DNA of 52,551 nucleotides, taken from the NCBI GenBank assembly GCA_015680685.1, contig MNCI01002184.1, positions 2,832-55,382 on the forward strand. Reading direction: 5' to 3'. Positions 34,064-44,742 of the stretch are shown here, piece after piece. A program made the position numbers and the translations under genes. Source of the stretch: Gnetum montanum. Its lineage: Eukaryota > Streptophyta > Gnetopsida > Gnetales > Gnetaceae. The notes beneath the pieces were generated by a model. It saw only the letters and a program-made list of their open reading frames with translations. It was not told where the DNA came from and ran no database searches. Numbering within the stretch: the first letter of the stretch is position 1; the number at the start of each line of letters is the position of its first letter.

Positions 34064-35329
34064 TTAAAGTAGGTGTTTCATTGGATGCAATTGATTTGTT
34101 AACCTTGTGATAAACCTTTGTATGAATTGTATCCTACCTTGCAACCCATGCAATTCCTTAAGGTTTGTAGGTGGTGCCAAGTTAACAATGGCTTTGAATT
34201 TGTCAAGATCTACATGTATCCCCATTTTTGATACTACAAACCCTAACATGCATCTAGTTTTGACCCCGAAGTTACATTTGTTAAGATTAAGGTAGAGGTC
34301 ATGTCCGCGACAATGTTGAAGAACTAAGTTTAGGTTGTTTGCATGATTAGAAGCTTTCTTAGATTTAATGGTTATATCATCTATGTAATCATTTAGCTTT
34401 TCCAAAAGTTAGTCACTAAAAATGTAAGTCATTGGCTGTTGATATGTTGCTCCAGCATTTTTTAGCCCAAAGGACATCATCATGTAATAGAAGGTTCCCC
34501 AAGGGGTCATAAAGGTAGTCACTAGTTGATGCTCTGGGTTTATGTGGATTTGATTATAGCCTAAGAATCTATCCATGAAGGATAGTAAGGCATGGCCTAC
34601 CATAGTATCAAAAAGTTGGTCAATGCTAGGAAATGGGAAATTATCCTTAATCATTGCCTTATTCAAATTCCATAATTCTATATAAATTCGTATACCCCTA
34701 GTTTTCTTAGAAATGACTATGATGTTTGATACCCAGTTCGAATAATCGACTACCTGAATGAACCTAGCCTGATAAAGTTTGGTGATTTCATCACGTACAA
34801 CTAAGGTAATCTCTGGTTTAAGCTTGTAGGCTTTTTGTTTGATTTCCTTGACACATGAATCCAAGATGATATTATGTTGTATAATGCATGGGTCTAAGCC
34901 TAGCATATATTCATATGACCATGCAAACACTTTGGCCTTATCATTGAGGACTTTAGAGATGTCTTGTTGAACTTGTGGCTCTAGTAGAGAGCTGACCTTT
35001 AACATTCTCACCTTGTCTCTAGGTGTAGTCATGGGAATTTCAATAAGGGTGTCCTCAGTTACATCACCAACCTCTAAATCTAAGGTTTTGACCAAATGTT
35101 GGGGCCAGTCTAGGGATGTTTCTAAGGATGCTATGTTGGTGTCACAAGGGGATGGTTCAAAGTCTACTAGCTCTATGCTCAAGCATCTCATAAATCTACC
35201 ATGAGCTCTTGTCAGGATTAAGGGCAAATGGAGATTAGAATGCATAGCCATTTTCAAAGCACTACTACAAAAAAGTAAGTAAAATAAATAGACATCAAGT
35301 GATACTTGCTTAATACAGAAACATAACAT
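34064..35329 (-). pseudogene. Element F reverse transcriptase
   Basis: The best preserved part of F. In order: QKAYKLKPEITLVVRDEITK, VISKKTRGIRIYIELWNLNK, FPFPSIDQLFDTMVGHALLS, FMDRFLGYNQI, MSFGLKNAGATYQQPM, one break near 34408, then the catalytic box DYIDDI near 34390, LNKCNFG and the thumb FVVSKMGIHVDLDKFKAI. The YxDD signature is intact. The first frame stays open for about 300 codons. The N-terminal Met at 35329 is probably not the original start since pol is usually continuous with protease; here 5.5 kb separates them. Confidence 0.85.
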
Positions 35330-35374
35330 GAAATATATGCAAGGTAATTATGCAATGTTACACAATTTCCAGTT

Positions 35375-35455
35375 TAAGGTCTTAGTGGACCATGACCATG
35401 CAAAATTATATGTCAAAATTCATCATTTTAAGCTCTTAGCAGATCGTCACTTAGC
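35375..35455. repeat. Pair of CTAGTTTAAGGTCTTAGTGGA-type repeats between RT and unit J
   Basis: CCAGTTTAAGGTCTTAGTGG at 35371 and ATTTTAAGCTCTTAGCAGAT at 35425, the same family as the clusters at 31335 and 40600. Confidence 0.6.
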
Positions 35456-35479
35456 TTAAAATTTGCTATGCTGCAGGGA

Positions 35480-35650
35480 ATATGGGGTGTCTTGCATTAC
35501 GCATGGGACATGGGATGTCCTATGTTACACATGAGGCGTGGGGTGTTCCATGTGACACATGGGATGTGGGGTGTCATGCATTATGCACAAGGTGCAGGAC
35601 ATCTTGAAAAAGTAATGTCATGTAACCTTGAAGGCTATAAATAGGGGTTT
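35480..35650 (+). promoter_or_regulatory. Promoter of antisense unit J: four ~28-bp repeats and TATA box
   Basis: Four imperfect copies of a GTGGGGTGTCCTATGTTACA plus CATGGGAC unit (35480-35594) precede GGCTATAAATAGGGG (TATA 35636-35644). The first ATG with a good reading frame is about 100 bp downstream at 35740. The layout is that of a plant RNA polymerase II promoter on the strand opposite to F. Confidence 0.6.
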
Positions 35651-35739
35651 ACCCATGGTAAACTCATCATTTTCACAATCAGAGCCAATTGCTCATAGTG
35701 TAACATGGTTCAGAGAGATAGCATAGTAGTTGTAGCATA

Positions 35740-35891
35740 ATGACCAACACACCTAAGTTTGATGTTAGGAAAATGGCACGTAGGAGTGAGCATAGACATA
35801 AAGGTCTTACCAATGTGGATGAAGGAGAGCACAATTTGCAATGTCTCCATAGGGCATGTGTTGAGGAGCAACAGGAGGCCCCATCTACCAG
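35740..35891 (+). CDS. J exon 1
   Basis: Fifty codons plus two bases from ATG: MTNTPKFDVRKMARRSEHRH onward, basic and without stops, ending CTACCAG at a GTAAGC donor. Confidence 0.58.
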
Positions 35892-36799
35892 GTAAGCTAC
35901 TACACTGCCTTTGTTTGTGTTATTTAATTTATTATGTGGGGTTGTTACCATGGTCACCACACCTTAATGACTATGGCTATTACCATTGCTATGTTGTGAC
36001 TGTTGTTGTTATGGCCTTGGCCACCACCATGATCGCTACTCTTTGATTATTGCACACAACTACACTATGGTTGTTGCATGCCATTACGCTATAGTTGTTG
36101 CAATGTATCATTTCAATGGTATAGATAGTTCTAGGTTTGGAGGTTTCTAAATAGCATAGCACACATCTTGGGTAGCCTAGCACAAGTGGAGATGGTTTTG
36201 GTTTGTTTTTTGTAACATTCTATGCAATGGAACAGGTTTGGGGTTGTGCAAACATTGTGTAGCTATGTTGCCTTTGGTAGCATGACTGACATGATATGTC
36301 ATGTTTTTGGTGTTTATCATGCTACACTATCATGCTGCTACATTGCATGTGATGCAGCTGGTACACTTTCCATGGTGTAACTATTGTGGTGTAAGTAATG
36401 CAGCCACTACACTGTAAGGGATATACCCATTACATTGTGTTACTTTGCTACGCTATGCATGGTGTGGTCACTACGCTATGCAAGATGTACTTGTTATGTT
36501 GTGCATGATGCAGTTGCTACACCACATAGGGTATACCCACTACACTGCTACATTGTAAGTGGTGCAGTTGCTATGCTACATGGGGGGTACTTTTTACGTT
36601 GCGTGTGATGCAACTACTACCCTACGTAGGGTATACCGGCTATGCTATATAGGATATTGTTATTGTTACACTATCTAATAGTATCTTATACTTAGAAAAA
36701 TTTGTATAGAAGGGGACTGCTATGCTACAGTAACTGATATTTAAAAAACAAGGTCTTTCTTCTAATTATAAACTAATGTTCATTTGTTATACCATGCAG
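35892..36799 (+). other. J intron 1, with TGCTACRCTATG repeats
   Basis: Starts GTAAGC, ends TATACCATGCAG. No coding frame. From about 36290 to 36660 it contains repeated phrases such as GTGATGCAGTTGCTACAC and TAGGGTATACCCACTACACT, related to the palindromic words in the F LTRs. Confidence 0.6.
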
Positions 36800-37249
36800 G
36801 GTTGTGTTGAAACCCATCTTGATCGTGATCGAGTTGGTGGGGGTTTTGTGTTGTCTAAGTGCCCCTGTGGCTAACGTTCCCTCTCCTCATGCATGAGTAA
36901 GGGACTAGGAAGTCTAGTTTTTAGAAGGTGTGTGAGGGTTTTTAGAATTTCTCCTTCATCATTTCAATGTGATGATATGGTCACACTTATCGATTGAGAC
37001 AACTAGTGTTCTAGTTGAAACATTATTATCCGAAGCAAACCGAGTCATATTAAAGTTTATGGCTAATGGGCCCATTCAAGGTAAAGGGGTAGAGGGCTCA
37101 AGTTGGCATCCAAAAGGCTTGAGGCACTTATCTTGGGATTGGACCAAGCCTAAATTTAAATGCTATCATAAGTACAACACATTGTTCATTCCCCGCCACA
37201 TGGGGACCTTCTTCCAAAACCCACCTGGGACCATCTACTGTGCTGGTGG
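36800..37249 (+). CDS. J exon 2
   Basis: The phase left by exon 1 leads into one frame that runs the whole exon: RVVLKPILIVIELVG at the start, LVETLLSEANRVILKFMANG, then HLSWDWTKPKFKCYHKYNTL and FFQNPPGTIYCAGG at the end, where a GTGAGT donor follows. Four stops cluster early (two TGA, two TAG), each readable as a C-to-T change. Family unknown. Confidence 0.52.
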
Positions 37250-37328
37250 GTGAGTTCTATAAAGATACTTAGACCACATCATTTGTCTTGCATATTTGGA
37301 ATTCTTATTGTATTCTATATGTTGCCGG

Positions 37329-37644
37329 GTTTGTAATTGACAAGGATGGTCTTCATGATCAAGAGGGGGCATTAGCATTGGCTCAAACAACCTTACAAGA
37401 GTTCTCTTTTTTCACGAACGTGCATGCTAGTGTCATAGAATAGCTTAGGGCCAATTTCAGAATCTATCCAACCAAGTATGCTAGGTTTTATTGGAAGTGT
37501 AAAGAACTTGGATGGTTAGATGGTGAATGGACATCCCACCGAGTACCTACTATGGAAGAAGTTCCGGTGAAAATCCCATCATTCCCCATGCCATTCACAC
37601 CCGCTGGGTTAGATTATGTGCTTCTTTTCATGTGTTCAAGTGAT
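37329..37644 (+). CDS. J exon 3 (borders uncertain)
   Basis: Frame GFVIDKDGLHDQEGALALAQ, then RIYPTKYARFYWKCKELGWL, DGEWTSHRVPTMEEV and FTPAGLDYVLLFMCSSD. One TAG stop at a Gln-like position. The acceptor is not intact and the true 3' border is unclear. Confidence 0.48.
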
Positions 37645-37681
37645 TGATTTTTTTTAAATATTGTGCTTGAATATTGTAGTA

Positions 37682-38284
37682 ATGGCTGAGTCCAAAGAGG
37701 TTATAGTAATTACCTTAGGTTGTGATGAAACTAACCTCTTCTTCAAGTATAGTGAAGCTGATGAAGCACAATGTTGGCTGTGCAGTGAGGCCTCAACTAT
37801 GATTGGTCAGAAGATCTAGGATGCTAGGCTCATGGATCTCTTTTTGGCAATAAATCTAAGCATTTCAGCTGTGGAAATGCTCTCCCTCATTGATTCTTTT
37901 AACGAAAGGGCTAACCACTTTTGCACATGGATCCATAATTTGTAGGTGGTGTTTGAGCTCACTGACAACCTCTTTGTAGATCTCTTTGGTGTTCCTTTTG
38001 ATGGTCTACCCATAGGGAATAAGACTATAAAAGATGTAAACCATCAAGGGGACATAGAAGAATGGTTGGGAACTAGCAAAGATCGCAAGGGGATTTACAT
38101 GTAGAAGGTTAAATTAGAGGTAACTCACAAGATTTACCCTATCTTCTAGGCTTGTGCTTTTCCCAAGTTATTTTTCCAAGGGAAAATTTTTGGAGTAGAA
38201 TAGGCTTGGATTATGAGGGACATCATGGAAGAGGAGACTTGTTATAACTGGGCCAAGTATCTTTCCGAAGGCTTGCAAACTCCG
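37682..38284 (+). CDS. J exon 4 (conserved-looking core)
   Basis: 201 codons in one frame from MAESKEVIVITLGCDETNLF to YNWAKYLSEGLQTP, preceded by a good acceptor (GAATATTGTAG). Five stops, at 37817, 37943, 38102, 38147 and 38201, all TAG. Middle reads LTDNLFVDLFGVPFDGLPIG and DIEEWLGTSKDRKGIY. The pattern 'DxxEWL...' loosely recalls DVLKDWLERAYG in ORF2 of element A; a shared ancestry of the two accessory proteins is possible but weakly supported. Confidence 0.52.
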
Positions 38285-38317
38285 TGACAAGCTTGATTCC
38301 CATTTCAATGTGCACTT

Positions 38318-38718
38318 TGCATTTTTTGTAGCTTGTTTGTGATGGTTTCCAGATTCTTGGTGGTCTAGGAGAATGGAATCTAGATGTTACAAGATCACAC
38401 CCAGATATCCAAACCATGGATCTACCAAGTATTCCACACTACTCAATCCTAGGACCCCCTAGAAGCTATAGGGGAGGTCCTTCTCAATAATAATGAAGGA
38501 TCGAGTGGAACCATCCTTTTATGCTCAAGACAACGTTGGAGGGGCACCCCCCAATAACACAAGAAATGAGGTAAGGGGGGCACACCTTATTGCTGAAACT
38601 GTGAAGTCAAAATTATAGCGTAAGAAGTCCCATCCTGTAGAAGAGCCTCCATGCACAAGTGAAGAAAGAGGCAAAAGGTTGTGAATCATAGTTCACAATA
38701 TGCAATTTGCACTTGTTG
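38318..38718 (+). CDS. J coding block 5 (Pro-rich linker, shifted)
   Basis: After a possible short intron ending TTTTTTGTAG at 38327, blocks FQILGGLGEWNLDVTRSHPD and SIPHYSILGPPRSYRGGPSQ can be read, followed after a shift by VEPSFYAQDNVGGAPPNN and a charged stretch to a GTGAGT donor at 38719. Frame changes make the exact structure uncertain. Confidence 0.4.
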
Positions 38719-38791
38719 GTGAGTATTTTTTAATTTTCTTTCTTGCTGAAAATAATTTATTTATTTTTGGTATATGCACATGTTAAACTAG

Positions 38792-39019
38792 CATCTCAAC
38801 TTTGGCCTATACTTAGTAGATGAAGAAGAGGTCCTTGCTATAGACGAAGAGGAGGAGGCTCCTACCACAGAGGAGGGGGTTCCTGCTGTAGAAGAAGAAG
38901 CCCCTATCACAGAGGAACCTTCTGTGGGTTGTGTGCTAGAACTTGAAGGGCACATGACAGTTGAAGATGCCACTGCACTTTTAAGGGAGATTGAAGAAGG
39001 GGGCTATAGTTTGAGGCTG
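38792..39019 (+). CDS. J coding block 6 (acidic exon)
   Basis: 76 codons with no stop: HLNFGLYLVDEEEVLAIDEE, a Glu/Ala/Pro/Thr-rich acidic run, then GHMTVEDATALLREIEEGGY and SLRL before a perfect GTAAGT donor. Acceptor TTAAACTAG. Joined to the preceding block in phase. Confidence 0.52.
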
Positions 39020-39403
39020 GTAAGTTTGATGATTTTTTTGAAAGTGTGCCGATGGATGATCTACCCACTCTCATCCCTAAGGGTTTGCTAGGTAGGAGCT
39101 TTACACTATCATTTATGTTGCTTCCCATTTTCCTATCCCTCTTTTTCATAATGCTAATGTGCTTTTACTATACAACGAACACTGCTACTAAGGGTCCTAA
39201 ATCTTCTTCTTCCTTTCGCCTAGAGCCATGGACAAAAATGCCAGATAAGTTTGCCTTTATGGGGGGATAGTTGATGTCATGATTGATCGCTTAAGGAAAA
39301 ATGACCCTGAGATAGTTGTGTTTGAAGTAGAGTGTTTACTCTCTATGTTATTGTATTTTTGCTATCATCTAGTGATTAACACTTCTTTATGTATGATTAC
39401 CAG

Positions 39404-40242
39404 GTTCTCAACTCAAGTGGAATCCACAATAGACAATTGAAGTTGACACTATGCCTGAGCTCCCTCCAAAGGTAACTGAAGTGCCTTGTGATATATACGA
39501 GAAGGCAAGTAAATGTGCCCTTTACTTGGCATGATCCTTATGGGAGTGTAGGTGCATTAACGAAGACCTTTGGAAATGGGTCCAAAAACTCGAAAAGGAG
39601 AAAGCTAATCAAGTGGTTGAACTAAAAGATCTACAATCAAGGAATGAGTTCTTAATGGTTCATGATACTTCAGATGGTAGTTGGCATATGGCCATAATTG
39701 ATTATGCTAGATACTGGTCAGCCGTACGAGGTAAGAACAAGACTACATGGGAAGTGATCGAACAATGCTTGCAAATGGATTTGTTGGCCCAAAAAAATGA
39801 AGACTAGAAGGATTACAGTGCCAAAGTATACGAGTGGGGGTAGACATAGAAAAATCATAAATAGATGTATAAGATGGAATGTTCCACCTATCACCAAAAG
39901 TATAGAGATGTATCTGTAGAATGTTGCACTTGTAAACTATTTCTTGATGTAATTGGCGCTACTTGGGCCTATGAAAAATTCACAAAGCAGGTAGTGGTGA
40001 GTGAATCTCCTGTGAGAGAGGTAACCTTGCCTTCTAGGGAGACCACTATTACCACCTTTTCCTTGGGGCCACCCACATGGACAGCTGTGAAAAAGGGAAA
40101 GATTGTGGCCAGTGTTGATCTAGGGGAAAATTATTGTGCCAACTTAACAGAGGAAGAGATTCTTGGCTGCTTAGTGGCTGGTCTTGAAAAAAATACCCCC
40201 GGAGATGGACACAGGCTCATCTCAGGTTATCCAAGCTTTACT
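39404..40242 (+). CDS. J coding block 8 (long 3' exon)
   Basis: One frame of about 279 codons after acceptor GATTACCAG: QLKWNPQ, TIEVDTMPELPPKVTEVPCD, WKWVQKLEKEKANQVVELKD, IDYARYWSAVRGKNKTTWEV, then YHQKYRDVSVECCTCKLFLD and TEEEILGCLVAGLEKNTPGD. Six stops: five TAG at Gln-like positions and one TGA. Part is predicted coiled coil by its heptad-like Lys/Glu/Leu content. It has two close Cys (CCTC). Ends at a GTATCA donor. Confidence 0.52.
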
Positions 40243-40310
40243 GTATCATAGTCTATTTTGTAAGGGCCTTATCATAGTTTGATTCATTATTTTGTTCTTA
40301 TATTTTACAG

Positions 40311-40373
40311 GATCCAACTGAAGATGCAGGACCTAGTGGAGGAAGAGATAAAGATACAAATGAAGACTTGTAG
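40311..40373 (+). CDS. J last exon
   Basis: DPTEDAGPSGGRDKDTNEDL followed by TAG, in phase with the preceding exon across a 68-bp GT-AG intron with acceptor TTATATTTTACAG. A hydrophilic tail. Confidence 0.52.
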   Translation, partial: DPTEDAGPSGGRDKDTNEDL

Positions 40374-40482
40374 CCTATTGGCAAAACATTTCTTTATTTG
40401 TTTTGAGTTTTAATGCCCTGTTGTGAGGCAATGTTGCCACTATTAAATATGAACTCAAATTTGTATTATATATTTGCAATTT

Positions 40483-40488
40483 AATAAA
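40483..40488 (+). terminator. Poly(A) signal of unit J
   Basis: AATAAA 110 bp after the stop, in an AT-rich 3' UTR-like stretch. Confidence 0.45.
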
Positions 40489-40520
40489 ACATGAGATGCT
40501 TATCGTATTTTCTTTGATTA

Positions 40521-40524
<4 letters not shown>

Positions 40525-40558
<34 letters not shown>
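40525..40558. repeat. (AC)n microsatellite
   Basis: About seventeen AC dinucleotides, directly abutting an assembly gap. Confidence 0.95.
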
Positions 40559-40581
40559 NNNNNNNNNNNNNNNNNNNNNNN
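40559..40581. other. Assembly gap (23 N)
   Basis: Short N run after the microsatellite; the real repeat may be longer. Confidence 0.99.
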
Positions 40582-40589
40582 GCCTATTG

Positions 40590-40790
40590 TGGGCCCCATG
40601 TTCTAGTTTTAGGCCGTTTCGGGCCATATGCTAGTTTAGGACCATTTCAAGCCATCGCTAGTTTAGGTCCATTTTAGGCCATCACTAGTTTAGGACCATT
40701 TCAGGCCATGCTAGATAATCTCTGAAAGTAGAGTTGCTAGTTTTATGCCTTAGCAGGCCTTTGTGATAGTTTAAGGCCATTCTGAATAAT
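40590..40790. repeat. Cluster of CTAGTTTAGGxCCATTTCxGGCC repeats between J and protease (F)
   Basis: Six or seven copies such as CTAGTTTTAGGCCGTTTCGG, GCTAGTTTAGGACCATTTCA and GCTAGTTTTATGCCTTAGCA. Same core (CTAGTTTA) as the clusters at 31335 and 35375. C has a matching copy next to its protease at 13010-13060. Confidence 0.72.
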
Positions 40791-40929
40791 TGCTAAGGTA
40801 ACTAATGCTAGTGGAAAACATAATGCAAATGGCAAGCCTAATGCAAAATAGATACTATATAGACAAAAGTATTAAAGTAAAAAAAATTCATAGAAGTGAA
40901 GTAGAGGTAGACTCTAATCACACAATTTT

Positions 40930-41792
40930 TTCCTAACCTAATGTGGGCTAGGCAAGGTATATGGTCGGGAAGCCTTACAATGATATTCCTCTATGCTTTC
41001 ATCTGCCATTTGGAAGGGTAATTTAGCCCACATGGCTTCTTCATCTAATTTGGTAGTTTTGGCCAGATCATTTATCAAATGTGGAATTTCAATGTGGAGA
41101 GATGGTATGTTTTCAGAGACTTCTATCTCTGACCCTTTCTCTACATCTATGTTGTTTATATCCTAAGAGGCTATTTCATCACTGAAGATCACCACCTCTC
41201 CACTAGCCTAGGGTAAGTGGATCTCTTAGTGTATAGGTGAGGAGACAGCTCTTAATTGGGCTAACCATGATCTTCCCAAGATCAGGTTAAACCTAGGCAT
41301 CTCTTCTATCACTATAAATTTTGTGCTGGTGGGAAACTAGTCCCCCACCACAAAGTTGATAGTAATGGTCCCCTTAACCACAATGCTTACCCCATTGAAT
41401 GACTTTAGATAGGAAGTTATTGTGGGCTTGATTTGATCCACTAGTCCTTACTTGTCAACAATGGGGAATGGAATCACATTAGTTGTAGCACCATCATCGA
41501 CGTGCACCTTGTGGATCTTGTAGTGACCTACATGGATCATGATAAACATGGGGGGAGTTGTTACCTGGTCCTTTTTAGAGTGAACTTTAATGGCCTTGTT
41601 GTGAAAAATCAAATGAGTTGCCCATGGTTCCTTAGCCATGGGTGGAAGCATAATAGCATGGATGGCCTTCTCCTTGGCTGGCATGTTTTCACTAACTAGG
41701 ATAGATGCTAACATATGAACTAAAGCCTCATGGTGTGTCGCAAAAGTCATTATTAAATCATATAGGCTTAGGGTTGTGTTCTTTTGTTTCAA
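40930..41792 (-). pseudogene. Element F protease region
   Basis: KQKNTTLSLYDLIMTFATHH leads to the retropepsin-type site VHVDDGATTNVIPF near 41480. The D-D-G triplet replaces the textbook D-S/T-G, as is usual for Tat/Athila proteases. After a break the segment with IFSDEIAS and SIEEYHCKASRP follows, and then the frame is lost at about 40930, next to the repeat cluster. It would process gag-pol. Confidence 0.72.
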
Positions 41793-42199
41793 AGATTTCC
41801 TAACCTATGAAAGGGTGTCTAAGAAATCTTGTCCACTATCTAGTTGTTTCCCAATTTTTGCTTCTTCCAAACATCCTAAAAGGTGAATTTCCCAAGGAGG
41901 GGTGGCTTTGGACTAAATAATAATTTTTAATTTTGGATTAGGGTGTGATGATTGCATGTGTGTGTTGCTACTAGTGGCTTTTGATGATGATGTCATGGGA
42001 ACTACCAATAAGGGGGTGGGCTCAAGGGTGTCCAATGCAGTGCATTTTGTAGCCAACTTATCTACTAGGAATTCCTCACGTTTCCTTGGATAAGAAGGCT
42101 GAGATGTAGTTCCCACCACTAGACTTTGGGTAGTGGGGGAATTCGCATGCTTTGGCACCTTGATAAGGAAAGGTGCCTGAGTTGTTGTAGTGGAACATG

Positions 42200-44742
42200 G
42201 TATAGTCTTAAGTACGAAGGGTGCAATAGATGTCTATGGAGAGACCTTGATGAAAAAAGTGGTTAGCAGCCTAGTTGGTATTGAAGCTTCAATAGCACGA
42301 GGGGGTACATGAACCACAAATGGCTCATGTTGTGATTCTGTGTTATCATTAATGCTGATGGCATTGATGGTATAACCTACACTATTAGCATTCAACAAAT
42401 CTTTATAGACATTCATCGATTGATTTTTAGGCCAAACAAGACTACTCTCATTAAGGAGCAACTTACCTTGATCAATCATTCACTAAATGTTGTCTTTTAG
42501 TGCCAAGCAATAATTGATGTCATATCCACATAGTTGATGATAATTGCAAAAATGCTCTAGCCGAATGTTCTTGGGTACTGGTGGTTCATTAGGCATAGAC
42601 AAAGAGGGGTCTTGAAGGAATTCATAGTACCTCTTATGACATTTAAGGACCTCCTCTAACATTCATTTATGTTGGATGCACCTAGCCCCCAACAATTGGT
42701 TCAAAAGCTCTAATGGCTTAATTGGTAGTAGGGTATATTTCGAGTGATCTTTGTGCTCAAAATTTGACCTTAACAAAGTTTGTGCTATGGTTGTTAATGC
42801 TAGGGATTGACTAGTGCTACTAGAGCTAGGTGTCGTATTAGTCGGCGTTGCTATTTTAGATGCTTTGGTGATCTATTTACCATTGTTGGGCTTGTCTTCA
42901 TTAGCCATTGTGGCCACCATGGTTGCCACAACTTTCCCTTTTCCTTGTCCTTTTTTGTTTGTGAATTTTTATTAGCTATATAAGTTGGATCCTTACTAGG
43001 TTCTACTACATCCTGAATGCTTTTGGTTTGAGCAAACGCCTGGCTAAGGGAACACGGGGCCAAGTAATATAGTTTGGAATTGATAAAATTGTTTACTGCA
43101 GCATTGAAAATGGCCAGTAGATGGGCCTTGGCAATTGGTTCACGAATCTCATTTAGGATAGCACTCCAATGTTGTATGAACTTTTGTACAAGCTCTAATG
43201 GTTCCTATTTAACATTCATAAGTTGGTCTAAAGTGACCTCTGGCTTCAAGTTATACTTGAAATGAGTCACAAATTAGCTTAATAATTCTTCTAATGTTGA
43301 AATGGAAGCACAAGGAACCACATGGTACCAGTCCAAAGCCTTGCCTGTTAAGGACATGGCAAAAACATGGATGATGGCATGAGGCCACAATTGTAGTAAC
43401 AAGCATTCAAACTTGAAAGTAACCAGGTGGGTGTTCAAGTCACCCTCTCCATTATATTTTGTGAACTAGGGAAGTTGTACCCTAGGAGATAGTGTAAGAG
43501 ATGGAAAAATTGGGCTAATTGGGTCATCTTGGTAAAAGTTCATGACTTGGACTATTTCAGAACTAGCTGCCTTATGCTACTTAACTTCATCGGTAAGGAT
43601 CTAAATAAGCTAAAAGGCTTGGTCCAGGCTTGAGGGTGTTATAGGAGGTTGTGTGAGTTGGACTGCTTGTGGAGCTACCAAAGCAGCCATTGTTGGAGGT
43701 GTTGTTGGTGCAGTATCCAATCCCATTAGAGGTGCTATTGAAATAGTTTTAGTTGGTGGCACTGTTTGAGTGGTGCATAGCCCAATGGGTGGTTCTACTA
43801 AGGTAGCTAACACTAGTTGTGTAGCACGGATGGTTACCTGCCTGATTGCTGGAGCAGCCCACAGCCATATGGTTGGTTGCACCACATGTGATGCTTGATA
43901 CATGTGGGGTTGCACATATTGTGGCATTTGAGATGCTTGAACCGTAGGAAAAGATGTTGCTGGCCACCACCCAATTGAGGTGGGGCCTACTACTAAGGAT
44001 GAAATGGGTACATAAGAGGTAATAGAAGTAGGACTTGTATATGGCTACGATGTGGGCATGGTATGAACATAGTGTAGTGTAGGCATCATAGACATTGGTT
44101 GCTGGACTTGAACAGACTGGGAAGGAATGATAAAGGGAAATGAGGCGGAAGGCCCGATATGCTATTTTGCTGATAGCATTTGATGACTACCCATCACCAA
44201 GGAGGTTCTAGGTTGTGATAGTGTCATGGTAGTCACAAAAGAGGTAGAAGATTGTGACTAGTGTGAACGAAAGATAGAAGTAGATGGGGCAGCTGTGGCA
44301 TAGATTGGACCACCACCTTTAGAGAAGGATTATAACTCCTCTTGCCCATTGTGAAGAGGTTCATCATAGTGTGATGCTGTGTTCGTTTCTCTTGACTTAC
44401 TTAGTTGCAAAAGTTGGGCTAAAAGCCGTTGGAATGTTTTGGTAAGTGGGATAATGGTATCAGAAGTAGGAAGGAACTCCCTTCTATTCTGGTGAATGAT
44501 TTCAAAGTTCTATTTTTCCTCAAGTTCATGACAATACAATGGTAATTTCACTTGGATATTTGTGCATAGAAATTTATACCACTCTTCGTCATGAGGCAAA
44601 CATTTAGGGGGCTACTATTGTAACCTAAGAGACTGTTGTGGTATACAAGTTGGGTTGGGCGGTTGCTCGGGGTCCTCATGTGTTGAAAAAAGTAGGACAC
44701 CTCTAAATTTAGGATGGGAATCGAAATGCTAGCAGGATTCAT
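42200..44742 (-). pseudogene. gag: Element F gag
   Basis: Long Pro/Thr/Ser/Gln-rich N-terminal region (44742-43620), then FYQDDPISPIFPSLTL, the gag core at 43500-43030 (FTKYNGEGDLNTHLVTF, KALDWYHVVPCASISTLEEL, FVTHFKYNLKPEVTLDQLM, SAILNEIREPIAKAHLLAIF) and a zinc-finger-like HFCNYHQLCGYDINYCLALK near 42540. A linker to protease follows. Stops are frequent and mostly at Gln-like positions. Very close in order and sequence to C gag. Confidence 0.8.

Larger units (their letters stand above)
35740..40373 (+). pseudogene. Unit J: multi-exon antisense gene inside element F (decayed)
   Basis: Plus-strand gene between the protease and RT of F. Evidence: promoter (35636 TATA), ATG exon, GT-AG introns with agreeing phases at 35892-36799, 38719-38791 and 40243-40310, an additional consensus donor at 37250 and 39020, stop at 40371 and AATAAA at 40483. 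Coding blocks are listed separately. The product would exceed 700 residues, with a conserved-looking middle, an acidic Glu-rich segment and a charged tail. I do not recognise the family; overall style resembles accessory ORFs of Tat/Athila elements. Premature stops are mainly TAG. It could be native to the element, or a captured host gene. Confidence 0.6.

Noticed and set aside
35740-40373. J as an independent LTR or DNA transposon inserted in F
   Set aside because: I found no terminal inverted repeats, LTRs or clear target duplication around it; instead the F-family 22-bp repeats flank it. Not fully excluded.
40375-40599. Minus frame with Val-Cys repeats across the N gap
   Set aside because: It is the translation of an (AC)n microsatellite plus Ns.
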